64,000 nucleotides of DNA from Candidatus Heteroclostridium caecigallinarum (GTDB lineage Bacteria > Bacillota > Clostridia > Christensenellales > CAG-314), in NCBI GenBank assembly GCA_904419725.1, contig CAJFSP010000001.1, positions 62,001 through 126,000 of the forward strand. The letters run 5' to 3'. The notes beneath the pieces were generated by a model. That model saw nothing but the letters and a program-made list of their open reading frames with translations, was not told the origin of the DNA and searched no databases. The translations under genes were made by a program, and so were the position numbers. Of the stretch, positions 63,923 through 64,000 are shown one piece after another. Within the stretch, counting starts at the first letter, position 1. Each line of letters opens with the position of its first letter.

Positions 63923-64000
63923 CTATCTTCAAAATCGACATAAATGCCTCGCTCGGCACCTGAACGGAGCCGACCTGCCTCATACGTTTTTTGCCTTCTT
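63912..64000 (-). CDS. lepA: Elongation factor 4 (LepA), C-terminal end only
   Basis: Only the last 29 codons are inside the window; the gene continues past 64000. The readable tail EGKKRMRQVGSVQVPSEAF, followed by MSILKIDDK and a TAA stop, matches the LepA C-terminal signature. LepA is a ribosome-bound GTPase that assists translation or 30S biogenesis. The position before hemW and hrcA supports the call. Its stop overlaps the hemW start. Confidence 0.92.
   Translation of the reverse strand, partial: EGKKRMRQVGSVQVPSEAFMSILKIDDK

Overview
The window is a dense core-genome segment of a low-GC Gram-positive bacterium of the class Clostridia. The evidence is the SCIFF peptide and its maturase, a T-box leader before thrS, an L20-type attenuator before infC, a CIRCE operator before hrcA, the ytxC-thrS and yloUV/rpmB neighbourhoods, and separate secD and secF. 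Base composition and codon use look uniform throughout. The lineage below class level cannot be read from the sequence, and an uncultured gut-type clostridium is a guess. Nearly all genes lie on the minus strand. The exception is a four-gene plus-strand island (rpmB, PAP2, azlC, azlD; about 36.1-38.4 kb). I see no prophage, insertion sequence, CRISPR array or defence island.

Layout, in window coordinates with minus-strand operons read right to left. At 0-9 kb: rpsO-pnp, a YlxY-like deacetylase, an M16 peptidase, ftsK and rimO. At 9-16 kb: recJ, relA, a metallo-beta-lactamase-fold hydrolase and hemZ. At 16-26 kb: a yebC-side unit (rplT, TrmH-like methylase, yebC), then ruvCAB-queA-tgt, then yajC-TIGR04086-scfA-scfB-secD-secF. 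At 26-34 kb: the T-box-controlled thrS, the infC-rpmI-rplT operon, ytxC, a MacB-like ABC transporter and a Gly-Cys-Leu tRNA cluster. At 34-38.5 kb: yloU-fakA diverging from rpmB, then PAP2 and azlCD. At 38.5-49.4 kb: yicC-gmk-rpoZ-coaBC-priA-def-fmt-rsmB-rlmN-rsgA-rpe-thiN. At 49.4-54.3 kb: rpsU, an unknown protein, pcrA and ligA. At 54.3-64 kb: lepA-hemW-hrcA-grpE-dnaK-dnaJ, padR-prmA-rsmE-mtaB-HIT.

The genes serve translation and ribosome maturation, DNA repair, protein export and folding, and the stringent response. Six radical SAM enzymes (RimO, HemZ, ScfB, RlmN, MtaB, HemW) fall within 64 kb. Many neighbours overlap as ATGA or TAATG, which indicates translational coupling.

Nothing here is clearly a new system. 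The observations most worth following up are: a 54-residue SCIFF peptide gene with a terminator before its maturase; a hairpin that buries the Shine-Dalgarno of the TIGR04086 gene; two genes (ruvC, azlC) whose promoters predict leaderless mRNAs; an ATT start for infC that adds 27 residues; a PadR regulator between dnaJ and prmA with a palindrome in its promoter; the absence of prpC-prkC and remA from otherwise conserved gene orders; a four-cysteine cluster at the GrpE N-terminus; and an unrecognised 130-residue protein between rpsU and pcrA. All promoter and RNA-structure calls are by eye.
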